A stretch of DNA of 64,000 nucleotides, from NCBI RefSeq assembly GCF_040448305.1, contig NZ_CP148752.1:4278001-4342000 (forward strand), given 5' to 3'. Both the position numbers and the translations under genes were made by a program. A model generated the notes under the pieces. That model was given only the letters and a program-made list of their open reading frames with translations. It did not search any database and was not told the origin of the DNA. This document shows positions 50,775 through 58,982 of this stretch, one piece after another. Each line of letters starts with the position of its first letter. Within the stretch, counting starts at the first letter, position 1. Source of the stretch: Pseudomonas fluorescens (GTDB lineage Bacteria; Pseudomonadota; Gammaproteobacteria; Pseudomonadales; Pseudomonadaceae).

Positions 50775-51566
50775 TCAAAAAAGCAGCCTGGTCGGCCAAG
50801 AGGCCGCCAGGTCCCCCCCCCCAACAACCCCCTCCCCATGCATCTGCCGCAACAACGCCAACCCTCCCTCCAAAAACTCAGAAGCCCCTACCATCCCCGC
50901 CTCCACCGCCAATCCGTGCAACTGCTCACGTCCGGTCAACTCCGGAAACTCACCAATACGCAGCAACAACCGCCACGCCAACGGACTCAGTTCAGAAAAC
51001 CTCACACTCCAGTCCTCGGCACGACGCACCAGCAACAAGGTCGGCTGAGCAGGTAAAACGTCCGGCTGGTAATCCGGTCCCAGCAATTGCACCGGCCAGG
51101 CATACGCCAACGGCCAGGCCAGCGGCGACACTTGCAAGGGCCGATCCAGCAGCAACGCGACATCACTACCAACCAGAGGCTCGGCATCAGACTGCTGCAG
51201 CGCCATTTCCACCCACTCGTAATGCGCCAGTTCGACCATGAATGGCGGCCACGACCCATCACTCAACGCCCGAGGCCCGGCCGCGAGAAACCCGACAAAC
51301 TCCTCAGCAATCTCACCAAATTTCGGAGTGCGAGCGCGGTAGTCCCGCAGAAAGATCCGCACCAGCGAACACCAGCGCTCATCCCCCAGAATCCTCACCA
51401 GCACCGGAAAGGTGCCACTGAGCAGCGAAGACAGGTTGGCGAACACCAGATCGCGATAAACCTGTGCCCGCACCGGGTCCATTTCAGTGGGGGGCGCGTG
51501 GTGTTCAGGGTCGCGCAGGTACAGGCCCATGGTGGTTTGTTGATGCAAAAGACTCGACTTCTCCAC
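50775..51566 (-). CDS. DUF2063 partner protein (BufC/MbnC-like) of the MNIO enzyme
   Basis: 263 residues; GTG start at 51566 behind aggaggtttgaacc, four bases after the MNIO stop. N-terminal DUF2063 helices (VYRDLVFANLSSLLSGTFPV, WCSLVRIFLRDYRARTPKFG) and a C-terminal domain with LSPLAWRLLLRIGEFP. In bufferin and methanobactin systems this protein binds the precursor peptide and presents it to the iron enzyme. Its coupling with the DUF692 gene is the main evidence for that role here. Confidence 0.88.
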   Translation of the reverse strand: MEKSSLLHQQTTMGLYLRDPEHHAPPTEMDPVRAQVYRDLVFANLSSLLSGTFPVLVRILGDERWCSLVRIFLRDYRARTPKFGEIAEEFVGFLAAGPRALSDGSWPPFMVELAHYEWVEMALQQSDAEPLVGSDVALLLDRPLQVSPLAWPLAYAWPVQLLGPDYQPDVLPAQPTLLLVRRAEDWSVRFSELSPLAWRLLLRIGEFPELTGREQLHGLAVEAGMVGASEFLEGGLALLRQMHGEGVVGGGDLAASWPTRLLF

Positions 51567-51569
51567 GGT

Positions 51570-52400
51570 TCAAACCTCCTGTTGCAGGCGGCGAATGATC
51601 TGCAATTCCGCCACCAGTTCAGCGAATGCCGGAAAGTTGAAATCGCGCTCCAGCAAGGTCGGTTGCGCACCGAACCGGGCATAAGCCTGGGCCAGCAACG
51701 ACCACACCGCCGGTTTGACCGAAGCGCCGTGGGTGTCGATCTTCAAGGAATCGGACTCGTCGAAGTGCCCGGCAATGTGCATCGCCACCACCCGGCCCGA
51801 ATCGATGCCCGCCAGAAACGCCTGCGGATCGAAGCCGTGGTTGATCGAATTGACGTACACGTTATTGACGTCCAGCAACAGGTCGCAATCGGCCTCGCGC
51901 AGCACTGCATTGGTGAACGTCACCTCGTCCATGTCCTGTTGGGGCGCGGCGTAGTAAGAGACGTTTTCCACCGCCAGGCGTCGCCCGAGAATGTCCTGGG
52001 ACTGACGAATGCGCGCGGCGACGTGGTGCACCGCTTCTTCGGTAAACGGCAGCGGCAACAGGTCATACAGGTGACCATCATCACTGCAGTAGCTCAGGTG
52101 CTCGCTGTACAGCGGCACGTTGTAGTGATCGAGGAAGCTGCGAACCTCATGCAGAAAATCGACGTCCAGCGGCGACGGCCCGCCCAAGGACAGAGACAAG
52201 CCATGACAGGACAACGGATAGCGTTCAGCCAGGACGCGCAATGCCGCACCATGGGCACCGCCGATGCCGATCCAGTTTTCCGGCGCGACTTCCAGAAAGT
52301 CGAAATCGCCTGCCGGTGCGGCCTGGAGGTCGTTGAGTAAACCGCGACGCAGGCCAAGCCCTGCGCTGGCCTTGGTTACGGGGGGAGTGGAGGTCTGCAT
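51570..52400 (-). CDS. DUF692 multinuclear iron enzyme (MNIO, BufB/MbnB-like)
   Basis: 276 residues from the ATG at 52400. TIM-barrel pattern of the family with conserved metal-binding residues in FLEVAPENWIGIGG, PLSCHGLSLSLGG, YSEHLSYCSDDGH, LAVENVSYY, LLLDVNNVYVNSINHG, MHIAGHFDESD and DTHGASV. MNIO enzymes use a di- or tri-iron site to turn cysteines of a precursor into thiooxazoles or oxazolone-thioamides. The usual DUF2282-type precursor is not upstream. Neighbour at 50775 is the partner protein. Confidence 0.92.
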   Translation of the reverse strand: MQTSTPPVTKASAGLGLRRGLLNDLQAAPAGDFDFLEVAPENWIGIGGAHGAALRVLAERYPLSCHGLSLSLGGPSPLDVDFLHEVRSFLDHYNVPLYSEHLSYCSDDGHLYDLLPLPFTEEAVHHVAARIRQSQDILGRRLAVENVSYYAAPQQDMDEVTFTNAVLREADCDLLLDVNNVYVNSINHGFDPQAFLAGIDSGRVVAMHIAGHFDESDSLKIDTHGASVKPAVWSLLAQAYARFGAQPTLLERDFNFPAFAELVAELQIIRRLQQEV

Positions 52401-52468
52401 GGTGTCGATCTCGCATGTGTCAAGGATTGCGGGCAGGTGCCCGTCTTGAGACAGAGTTAATCGAAGGG

Positions 52469-52518
52469 GTGTATCGGGACTGTGTTCGACAGGGGGCGAC
52501 AATGGGTGTCTGTGTATC
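52469..52518. promoter_or_regulatory. Two GTGTATC boxes upstream of the MNIO gene
   Basis: GTGTATC at 52469-52475 and 52512-52518 is GATACAC on the coding strand of the MNIO gene, 69 and 112 bases before its start. The same heptamer is repeated in the promoter region of the two-component genes at 47952-48026. Confidence 0.35.
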
Positions 52519-52558
52519 GAAACCTGGGTTGGACACAATGGAATACACAACCCAAATC

Positions 52559-52653
52559 CCTTGTGGGAGCGGGCTTGCTCGCGAAGAGGAAGTGTCAGTC
52601 GAAGACATTGCCGTCTGACACACCGCATTCGCGAGCAAGCCCGCTCCCACAAG
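52559..52653. repeat. REPIN (gcgggcttgctcgcg type)
   Basis: Two complementary REPs with ends ccttgtgggagcgggcttgc and complement. The 435-bp gap 52401-52835 also holds the MNIO promoter boxes; I see no precursor gene in it on either strand. Confidence 0.9.
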
Positions 52654-52835
52654 GTCATGCGTCGGCAGGGAAAAACGCCGCTTTCGTCGCGCCAGACCAC
52701 GCAATACAAGGTCCGGACTAAACTTACTGCACACAGGACCCGCTTGGTGCCCTGTACATTCCCACGACCACCGCCCAGCGGCGAGCACCTCGCCAGACAA
52801 TGCCCCTGGACCGTGATCCTGCTGAAGGAGCACAC

Positions 52836-53885
52836 ATGATGGACGAGGCCAGACTCAACGATTTCATGGGCAAACTGGTGAATGACATGGGCGGCGCGGC
52901 GATGCTCGCCAACGTCATCCTCGGCGAAGAACTCGGCCTGTACCGGGCGATGGCCGACAGTCAGCCGATCACCCCCGAAACCCTTGCCGAGAAAACCGGC
53001 TGCAACACCCGCCTGCTGCGCGAATGGCTCAGTGCCCACGCCGCCTCGGGCTACATGGAACACCGTGACGGCCAGTTCCGCCTCCCCGAAGAGCAGGCCA
53101 TGGCTTTGGCAATCGAAGACTCACCGGTTTATGTGGCGGGCGGAATCGGTGTGGTCGCGTCGTTTTTCCATGACAAGGACAAACTGGTCAAAGCAATGCG
53201 CGGCGACGGCGCCCTGCCCTGGGGCGATCACCATCCGTGCATGTTCAGCGGCACCGAACGCTTCTTCCGCCCTGGCTACAAAGCCCATTTGGTCGCCGAA
53301 TGGTTGCCGGCCCTCGACGACGTGGTGGCCAAACTGGAAGCCGGGGCCAAAGTGGCGGACATCGGCTGCGGCCATGGCGCCTCGACGGTGATCATGGCCC
53401 AAGCGTTTCCGGATTCGCGCTTCGTCGGTTTCGACTACCACGCGCCATCCGTTACCGTTGCCACCCAACGGGCCGAAGAAGGGGGGGTATCCAGCCGGGC
53501 CAGATTCTTCCAGGGCACGGCCAAAAGCTACCCCGGCAGCGACTACGACCTGATCTGCTACTTCGACTGCCTGCACGACATGGGCGATCCGGTGGGCGCG
53601 GCCAAACATGCCTATGAGTCATTGAAGGACGACGGCACGGTGCTGCTGGTCGAGCCCTACGCCAACGATTTGCTCGACGACAACGTCAACCCCGTCGGAC
53701 GCCTGTTCTACGCGGCGTCGACTTTCATCTGCACACCGAACTCGCTGTCCCAGGAAGTCGGCCTCGGCCTCGGTGCCCAGGCCGGTGAAACGCGGTTACG
53801 CAAGGTGTTCAGCGAGGCCGGATTCACCCGTTTTCGCCGGGCCACGGAAACGCCGTTCAACCTGATTCTGGAGGCGCGTAAATAA
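52836..53885 (+). CDS. SAM-dependent methyltransferase with N-terminal winged-helix-like domain
   Basis: 349 residues from the ATG at 52836 (gaaggag five bases upstream). Residues about 15-95 look like a small dimerisation/winged-helix domain (LGEELGLYRAMADSQPITPE, LAEKTGCNTRLLREWLSAHA). The C-terminal Rossmann domain has KVADIGCGHGASTVIMAQAF (motif I), FVGFDYHAPSV and DLICYFDCLHDMGDP. This layout is shared by O-methyltransferase-like and Rv2258c-like enzymes. Substrate unknown. Confidence 0.86.
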   Translation: MMDEARLNDFMGKLVNDMGGAAMLANVILGEELGLYRAMADSQPITPETLAEKTGCNTRLLREWLSAHAASGYMEHRDGQFRLPEEQAMALAIEDSPVYVAGGIGVVASFFHDKDKLVKAMRGDGALPWGDHHPCMFSGTERFFRPGYKAHLVAEWLPALDDVVAKLEAGAKVADIGCGHGASTVIMAQAFPDSRFVGFDYHAPSVTVATQRAEEGGVSSRARFFQGTAKSYPGSDYDLICYFDCLHDMGDPVGAAKHAYESLKDDGTVLLVEPYANDLLDDNVNPVGRLFYAASTFICTPNSLSQEVGLGLGAQAGETRLRKVFSEAGFTRFRRATETPFNLILEARK

Positions 53886-53899
53886 TCCCCGCGGCCATC

Positions 53900-54003
53900 T
53901 CTGTAGGAGCGAGCTAGCTCGCGATAAACGCGATCACGCCGCGGGGTATCAGGCTAACAGTGTTATCGTTGACGACCATCGCGAGCAGGCTCGCTCCTAC
54001 AGG
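53900..54003. repeat. REPIN with loop variant
   Basis: The left REP is gcgagctagctcgcg, with a four-base ctag loop where ctg/cag is usual; the right REP is standard. It lies directly before the sirtuin start. Confidence 0.85.
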
Positions 54004-54012
54004 TTTCCCGGC

Positions 54013-54855
54013 ATGCTCGACCGCCAGACCCGTGACCAACTCGATCGCCTCCATCAACTGATGGCGGATCAGCCGTTTGCCGTGCTGACCGGTGCCGGTA
54101 TCAGCACGCCCTCGGGCATCCCGGATTATCGCGACAACCAGGGCGTGCGCCGGGGCCGGCAGCCGATGATGTACCAGGAGTTTCTCTCGGCCCCGGAGTC
54201 CCGGCGACGCTATTGGGCGCGGGCGATGCTCGGCTGGCCGAGGGTGCGACTGGCACAACCGAACGTGGCCCACGACACCCTGGCCCGTTTGCAAGGCACG
54301 CAGCAGATCAGCGGGTTGATCACCCAGAACGTCGACACCCTGCACGACCAGGCCGGCAGCCGTGACGTGATCGAACTCCACGGCAGTCTGCACCGGGTGT
54401 TGTGCCTGGATTGCGGCCGGCACAGCGAGCGCGATTCGATCCAGCGTCTGATGGAAACACAGAACCCGTACCTGGCTGGCGTCGATGCGGTGCAGGCGCC
54501 GGACGGCGACACCTTGCTCGACCCGGCCTTCGAAGCACGCTTCCAGGTCCCCCGCTGCCCGCATTGCGCCGGGGAACGGATGAAGCCGGACGTGGTGTTT
54601 TTTGGCGAGAACGTCGCACAGGCCACGGCGGCCAAGGCGATGGCCGCCGTCGAACAGGCTGCCGGGTTGTTGGTGGTCGGCTCGTCGCTGATGGCCTATT
54701 CGGCGTTTCGCTTGTGCCAGGCGGTGGTGGATCAGGGCAAGCCGTTGATTGCGATCAACCTGGGCAAGACCCGGGCGGATGAGATGCTGGATTTGAAGAT
54801 AGAGGGGTCGTGTGAGCAGCTTCTTCCGTTATTGGCCGAACGCCTTAACCACTGA
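54013..54855 (+). CDS. NAD-dependent protein deacylase, class II sirtuin
   Basis: 280 residues. NAD-binding AVLTGAGISTPSGIPDYRD at about 23-41, QNVDTLHDQAG, catalytic His123 in VIELHGSLHRVLCLDCG, and zinc cysteines 131, 134, 182 and 185 (CLDC and CPHC). The C-terminal GSSLMAYSAFRLCQAV and AINLGKTRADEMLDLKIEG match the SIRT4-like class II group, in contrast to CobB (class III). It removes acyl groups from lysines. The REPIN just upstream leaves little room for a promoter. Confidence 0.93.
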   Translation: MLDRQTRDQLDRLHQLMADQPFAVLTGAGISTPSGIPDYRDNQGVRRGRQPMMYQEFLSAPESRRRYWARAMLGWPRVRLAQPNVAHDTLARLQGTQQISGLITQNVDTLHDQAGSRDVIELHGSLHRVLCLDCGRHSERDSIQRLMETQNPYLAGVDAVQAPDGDTLLDPAFEARFQVPRCPHCAGERMKPDVVFFGENVAQATAAKAMAAVEQAAGLLVVGSSLMAYSAFRLCQAVVDQGKPLIAINLGKTRADEMLDLKIEGSCEQLLPLLAERLNH

Positions 54856-54867
54856 CAAAACCCAATC

Positions 54868-54962
54868 CCTGTAGGAGTGAGCCTGCTCGCGATGGGGTCA
54901 GCACATACAACATCTTTGTCGACTGACACTGCGCCATCGCGAGCAGGCTCACTCCTACAGGG
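54868..54962. repeat. REPIN with matched substitution in both arms
   Basis: Left end cctgtaggagtgagcctgc and right end gcaggctcactcctacagg both carry the same base-pair change from the usual aggagcgagcc / ggctcgctcct, so long-range pairing is preserved. Confidence 0.85.
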
Positions 54963-54971
54963 AGATTGTGA

Positions 54972-55874
54972 TCAGCTCATGGCAACTCGTTGCCCAAGGT
55001 TTTCCTCTTTCAGCACATCAAACAACGCCTGCGCCGCCGCCGACAGTTCTCCCCCAGGCAAGGTCAACACCCCAAGCGCCCGCTCCACCACCGGGTCACG
55101 CAAGGTAATGCAACGCGCCCCCAGTTCGCGCATCTGCCCCGCGCACAAGGCCGGCACCGCGCTCACGCCCAGGCCACTGGCGACCATGCGCCCGACTGTC
55201 GCCAGTTGATGGCTTTCAAACTCCACCGGCAGCTTCATACCGCGGGCCTGCAAGTGTTCTTCCAGCATCACCCGCACCGTCGACGGGCGCTGCAAGGTAA
55301 TGAACGGCTCCTTGAGCAAGGTCTGCCAGTCGATGTCATCGAGTTCGGCCAGCGCCGAATCCAGGGGCACCACCGCGACGAAACGGTCGATGTACAACGG
55401 CGTGAATTGCAGCGACGAACTCTGGGTCGGCTCGAACGCCACCCCAAGCTCCACCTGACGGTCACGGACCATTTCCAGCACCTGCTCGTTGATCACGTCA
55501 TTGACCGTCACGTTGACATTCGGATAACGGGCGCGGAAGGTCTTGAGGATCGGCGGCAGCAGGTTGCCGGCGAACGACGGCATCGCCGCCAGGGTCACGC
55601 GACCGCGCTGCAGGGTGAAGCGTTGGCGCATTTCATCCTCGACATTGTCCCAGTCGGCGATCAACCGGCGCGCCAGCGGCAGCAGGGATTCGCCTTCGGC
55701 GGTGAGCGCCACGTTGCGCGTGGTGCGGGTGAACAAGCGCCCGCCCAGGCCCTCCTCCAGCGCCTTGATGGTCAGGCTCAGGGCCGATTGCGACAGGTGC
55801 AGGCGCTCGCAGGCCACGGCAAAGCTCAGGCTCTGGGCCACGGCCAGAAAGGCGCGGATCTGCTTGACGGTCAT
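54972..55874 (-). CDS. dhcR: LysR-family regulator, DhcR-like
   Basis: 300 residues from the ATG at 55874. HTH in FLAVAQSLSFAVACERLHLS then QSALSLTIKALEEGLGGRLF; effector domain from about 90 with RVTLAAMPSFAGNLLPPILK. It is divergent from the CoA-transferase genes across 210 bp, an arrangement that matches P. aeruginosa PA1998 and its neighbours (dhcR/dhcAB/atoB). The name is assigned from that context. Confidence 0.85.
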   Translation of the reverse strand: MTVKQIRAFLAVAQSLSFAVACERLHLSQSALSLTIKALEEGLGGRLFTRTTRNVALTAEGESLLPLARRLIADWDNVEDEMRQRFTLQRGRVTLAAMPSFAGNLLPPILKTFRARYPNVNVTVNDVINEQVLEMVRDRQVELGVAFEPTQSSSLQFTPLYIDRFVAVVPLDSALAELDDIDWQTLLKEPFITLQRPSTVRVMLEEHLQARGMKLPVEFESHQLATVGRMVASGLGVSAVPALCAGQMRELGARCITLRDPVVERALGVLTLPGGELSAAAQALFDVLKEENLGQRVAMS

Positions 55875-55894
55875 ACTCGATTTCTCCCGGGTAT

Positions 55895-55966
55895 TGTAGG
55901 AGCTGCCGAAGGCTGCGATCTTTTGATCTTGATCCAAAAGATCGCAGCCTTCGGCAGCCTCTACAT
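55895..55966. repeat. Inverted repeat of the agatcgcagcc family
   Basis: tgtaggagctgccgaaggctgcgatcttttg pairs with its complement around gatcttgatcc. Third copy of the family also at 18305 and 30894. It lies in the divergent promoter region between dhcR and dhcA. Confidence 0.82.
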
Positions 55967-56084
55967 ATTGTTGAGTTTTATCTATTAATTAACCTTAAAA
56001 ATCAACTTAACAAATGAATACTCTAGCGAGACACTCCATCCCATTCGGCTAGCCAGCCGCCCACAAAGAATAAAAGAGGTGCAT

Positions 56085-56783
56085 ATGGCAGGTTTCGACA
56101 AGCGCGTGAGTTCCTACGAGGAAGCTCTGGCAGGTCTTGAAGACGGCATGACCGTGATCGCCGGCGGCTTCGGCCTGTGCGGGATCCCGGAAAACCTGAT
56201 CAACGAGATCAAGCGCAAGGGCACCCGCGATCTCACTGTGGTTTCCAACAACTGCGGCGTCGACGGTTTCGGCCTCGGCGTACTGCTGACCGACCGCCAG
56301 ATCAGCAAAGTGGTGGCTTCCTACGTCGGCGAAAACAAGCTGTTCGAAGAGCAACTGCTCAAGGGCGAAATCGAAGTCACCCTGACCCCGCAAGGCACCC
56401 TCGCTGAAAAAATGCGCGCAGGCGGTGCCGGCATCCCGGCCTTCTTCACCGCCACCGGGGTTGGCACGCCAGTCGCCGAAGGCAAGGAAGTCCGCGAATT
56501 CCATGGCCGCAAGTACCTGATGGAAGAATCCATCACCGGCGACTTCGCCATCGTCAAAGGCTGGAAAGCCGACCATTTCGGTAACGTGATCTATCGCCAC
56601 ACCGCACAGAACTTCAACCCGCTGGCGGCCACCGCCGGCAAGATCACCGTGGTCGAAGTCGAAGAAATCGTCGAACCCGGCGAGCTGGACCCGGCGCAGA
56701 TCCACACCCCTGGCATCTACGTCGACCGGATCATCTGCGGCACGTTCGAGAAGCGCATCGAACAGCGCACCGTGCGTAAGTGA
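56085..56783 (+). CDS. dhcA: 3-oxoacid/dehydrocarnitine CoA-transferase subunit A
   Basis: 232 residues from the ATG at 56085 (aagaggt upstream). CoA-transferase class I alpha pattern: VIAGGFGLCGIPENLINEI, VVSNNCGVDGFGLGVLL and the TPQGTLAEKMRAGGAGIPAF segment. With subunit B it moves CoA between succinyl- or acetyl-CoA and a 3-oxoacid. In P. aeruginosa the orthologous pair acts on 3-dehydrocarnitine; acetoacetate is the other likely substrate. Confidence 0.88.
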   Translation: MAGFDKRVSSYEEALAGLEDGMTVIAGGFGLCGIPENLINEIKRKGTRDLTVVSNNCGVDGFGLGVLLTDRQISKVVASYVGENKLFEEQLLKGEIEVTLTPQGTLAEKMRAGGAGIPAFFTATGVGTPVAEGKEVREFHGRKYLMEESITGDFAIVKGWKADHFGNVIYRHTAQNFNPLAATAGKITVVEVEEIVEPGELDPAQIHTPGIYVDRIICGTFEKRIEQRTVRK

Positions 56784-56819
56784 TCCCCTGCCCCCGGACC
56801 GAATGAAGGAATAACGACA

Positions 56820-57485
56820 ATGGCACTTTCCCGCGAACAAATGGCTCAACGCGTCGCCCGCGAAATGCAGGACGGCTTCTACGTGAACCTGGGCATCGGC
56901 ATTCCGACCCTGGTCGCCAACTATATCCCCGAAGGCATGGAAGTCATGCTGCAGTCGGAAAACGGCCTGCTGGGCATGGGTCCGTTTCCTACCGAAGAAA
57001 CCATCGATGCCGACATGATCAACGCCGGCAAGCAAACCGTGACCGCACGTACCGGCGCGTCGATCTTCTCCTCCGCCGAGTCCTTCGCGATGATCCGCGG
57101 TGGCCATGTCGACCTGACCGTGCTGGGCGCCTTTGAAGTGGACGTGCAAGGCAACATCGCCTCGTGGATGATCCCGGGCAAACTGGTCAAGGGCATGGGC
57201 GGCGCGATGGACCTGGTTGCCGGCGCCGACAACATCATCGTCATCATGACCCACGCCTCCAAGGACGGTGAGTCCAAGCTGTTGTCCCAATGCAGCCTGC
57301 CGCTGACCGGCGCCGGGTGCATCAAGCGCGTGCTGACCGACCTGGCCTACCTGGAAATCGAAAACGGCGCGTTCATTCTCAAAGAACGTGCACCGGGTGT
57401 CAGCGTCGAAGAGATCGTTGCCAAGACTGCCGGTAAACTGATCGTGCCGGACCACGTGCCGGAAATGCAGTTCGCTGCCCAGTGA
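56820..57485 (+). CDS. dhcB: 3-oxoacid/dehydrocarnitine CoA-transferase subunit B
   Basis: 221 residues. The catalytic glutamate is in the conserved SENGLLGMGPFP segment (residues about 43-54). Other features: GFYVNLGIGIPTLVANYIPE and GAFEVDVQGNIASWMIPGK. Forms the heteromer with subunit A, 36 bp upstream. The thiolase gene starts 11 bp after its stop. Confidence 0.9.
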   Translation: MALSREQMAQRVAREMQDGFYVNLGIGIPTLVANYIPEGMEVMLQSENGLLGMGPFPTEETIDADMINAGKQTVTARTGASIFSSAESFAMIRGGHVDLTVLGAFEVDVQGNIASWMIPGKLVKGMGGAMDLVAGADNIIVIMTHASKDGESKLLSQCSLPLTGAGCIKRVLTDLAYLEIENGAFILKERAPGVSVEEIVAKTAGKLIVPDHVPEMQFAAQ

Positions 57486-57496
57486 GGAATCATTCC

Positions 57497-58678
57497 ATGC
57501 AAGAAGTCGTCATTGTTGCCGCCACGCGCACCGCGATCGGCAGCTTCCAGGGATCCCTGGCCAATGTGTCCGCGGTTGACCTGGGCGCTGCGGTGATCCG
57601 TCAGCTGCTGGCGCAAACCGGCCTGGACCCTGCGCAAGTCGATGAAGTGATCATGGGCCAGGTGCTGACCGCCGGCGCCGGGCAAAACCCTGCGCGCCAG
57701 GCCGCGATCAAGGCCGGCCTGCCCTTCGCCGTGCCGGCCATGACCCTGAACAAGGTCTGCGGCTCCGGTCTCAAGGCCCTGCACCTGGGCGCCCAGGCGA
57801 TTCGCTGCGGCGACGCCGAGGTGATCATCGCCGGTGGCCAGGAAAACATGAGCCTGGCCAACTACGTCATGCCCGGTGCTCGTACCGGCCTGCGCATGGG
57901 CAACGGGCAAATCGTCGACACCATGATCAGCGATGGCCTGTGGGATGCGTTCAACGATTTCCACATGGGCATCACCGCCGAGAACCTGGCCGAGAAATAC
58001 AGCCTGAGCCGCGAGCAGCAGGACGCGTTCGCCGCCGCCTCGCAGCAGAAAGCCGTGGCTGCGATCGAAGCCGGGCGCTTCGTCGCTGAAATCACGCCGA
58101 TCCTGATCCCGCAGCGCAAGGGCGATCCGCTGTCCTTCGCTACCGACGAACAGCCACGGACCGGCACCACCGCCGAATCCCTGGGCAAGCTCAAGCCAGC
58201 CTTCAAGAAGGACGGTTCGGTGACCGCCGGCAACGCTTCGTCGCTGAACGACGGTGCCGCGGCCGTGATCCTGATGAGCGCCGAAAAGGCCAAGGCCCTG
58301 GGTCTGCCAGTCCTTGCAAAAATCGCCGCCTACGCCAATGCAGGCGTCGATCCGGCGATCATGGGCATCGGCCCGGTGTCGGCCACTCGCCGCTGCCTGG
58401 ACAAGGCCGGCTGGAACATCGACCAGCTTGAGCTGGTTGAAGCCAACGAAGCCTTCGCCGCGCAATCCCTTGCCGTGGCCAAGGACCTGGAATGGGACTT
58501 GAACAAGGTCAACGTCAACGGCGGCGCCATCGCCCTGGGTCACCCGATCGGTGCCTCGGGTTGCCGCGTGCTGGTGACCCTGCTGCATGAAATGCTCAAG
58601 CGCGATGCCAAAAAAGGCCTCGCCACCCTGTGTATCGGTGGTGGTCAGGGCGTGGCACTGGCGCTCGAGCGAGCGTAA
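57497..58678 (+). CDS. atoB: Acetyl-CoA acetyltransferase (thiolase) AtoB
   Basis: 393 residues from the ATG at 57497 (gaggaat upstream). Active-site cysteine in TLNKVCGSGLKALHLGAQAI (about residue 88), His/Asn box VEANEAFAAQSLAVA, second cysteine in LATLCIGGGQGVAL and the GHPIGASGCR motif. It cleaves acetoacetyl-CoA to two acetyl-CoA, completing the dhc route. Sequence is of the biosynthetic/AtoB type and not of the PcaF type. Confidence 0.94.
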   Translation: MQEVVIVAATRTAIGSFQGSLANVSAVDLGAAVIRQLLAQTGLDPAQVDEVIMGQVLTAGAGQNPARQAAIKAGLPFAVPAMTLNKVCGSGLKALHLGAQAIRCGDAEVIIAGGQENMSLANYVMPGARTGLRMGNGQIVDTMISDGLWDAFNDFHMGITAENLAEKYSLSREQQDAFAAASQQKAVAAIEAGRFVAEITPILIPQRKGDPLSFATDEQPRTGTTAESLGKLKPAFKKDGSVTAGNASSLNDGAAAVILMSAEKAKALGLPVLAKIAAYANAGVDPAIMGIGPVSATRRCLDKAGWNIDQLELVEANEAFAAQSLAVAKDLEWDLNKVNVNGGAIALGHPIGASGCRVLVTLLHEMLKRDAKKGLATLCIGGGQGVALALERA

Positions 58679-58740
58679 GCCAACAGCGTTCAACAGACGG
58701 CGCGGGGACCCACGAAGATCCGTGACCGTCTGGAAAAACA

Positions 58741-58776
58741 CCCGGTGCGATGCAAGTCGCACCGGGTTCTTTTTTG
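58741..58776 (+). terminator. Rho-independent terminator after atoB
   Basis: Perfect 10-bp stem CCCGGTGCGA (58741-58750) / TCGCACCGGG (58757-58766), 6-base loop, followed by ttctttttt. Confidence 0.92.
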
Positions 58777-58810
58777 TCTGTGTTTTTTCAGGTGGGCCGA
58801 GTCATCGTTC

Positions 58811-58888
58811 ATCGCGAGCAGGCACGCTCCCACAGGGGATTTGTGGGCACAGAAAGTCAACTGTGGGAGCGAGCCTGCTCGCGATGAG
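58811..58888. repeat. REPIN with one altered base
   Basis: Left REP gcgagcaggcacgctccca differs by one base that breaks pairing in its own hairpin; the right REP is standard. Part of the 304-bp gene-free gap 58679-58982, which otherwise holds only the atoB terminator. Confidence 0.8.
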
Positions 58889-58982
58889 GCCCGATCTGTC
58901 ACCCCACAAACTGCAGAATCAACCAACTGTTCGCCCCACTGATCACCACAAACCTCGGGCCAGACCCGGCAAAACGCAAAGT

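Noticed and set aside
52401..52835. Precursor peptide gene for the MNIO pair
   Set aside because: The only sizeable frames here run through the REPIN and lack a signal peptide or a conserved cysteine pattern.
57497..58678. beta-Ketoadipyl-CoA thiolase (PcaF), which would link to catechol from the iac route
   Set aside because: The sequence is of the AtoB/acetoacetyl-CoA type and the neighbours are the dhc CoA-transferase genes.
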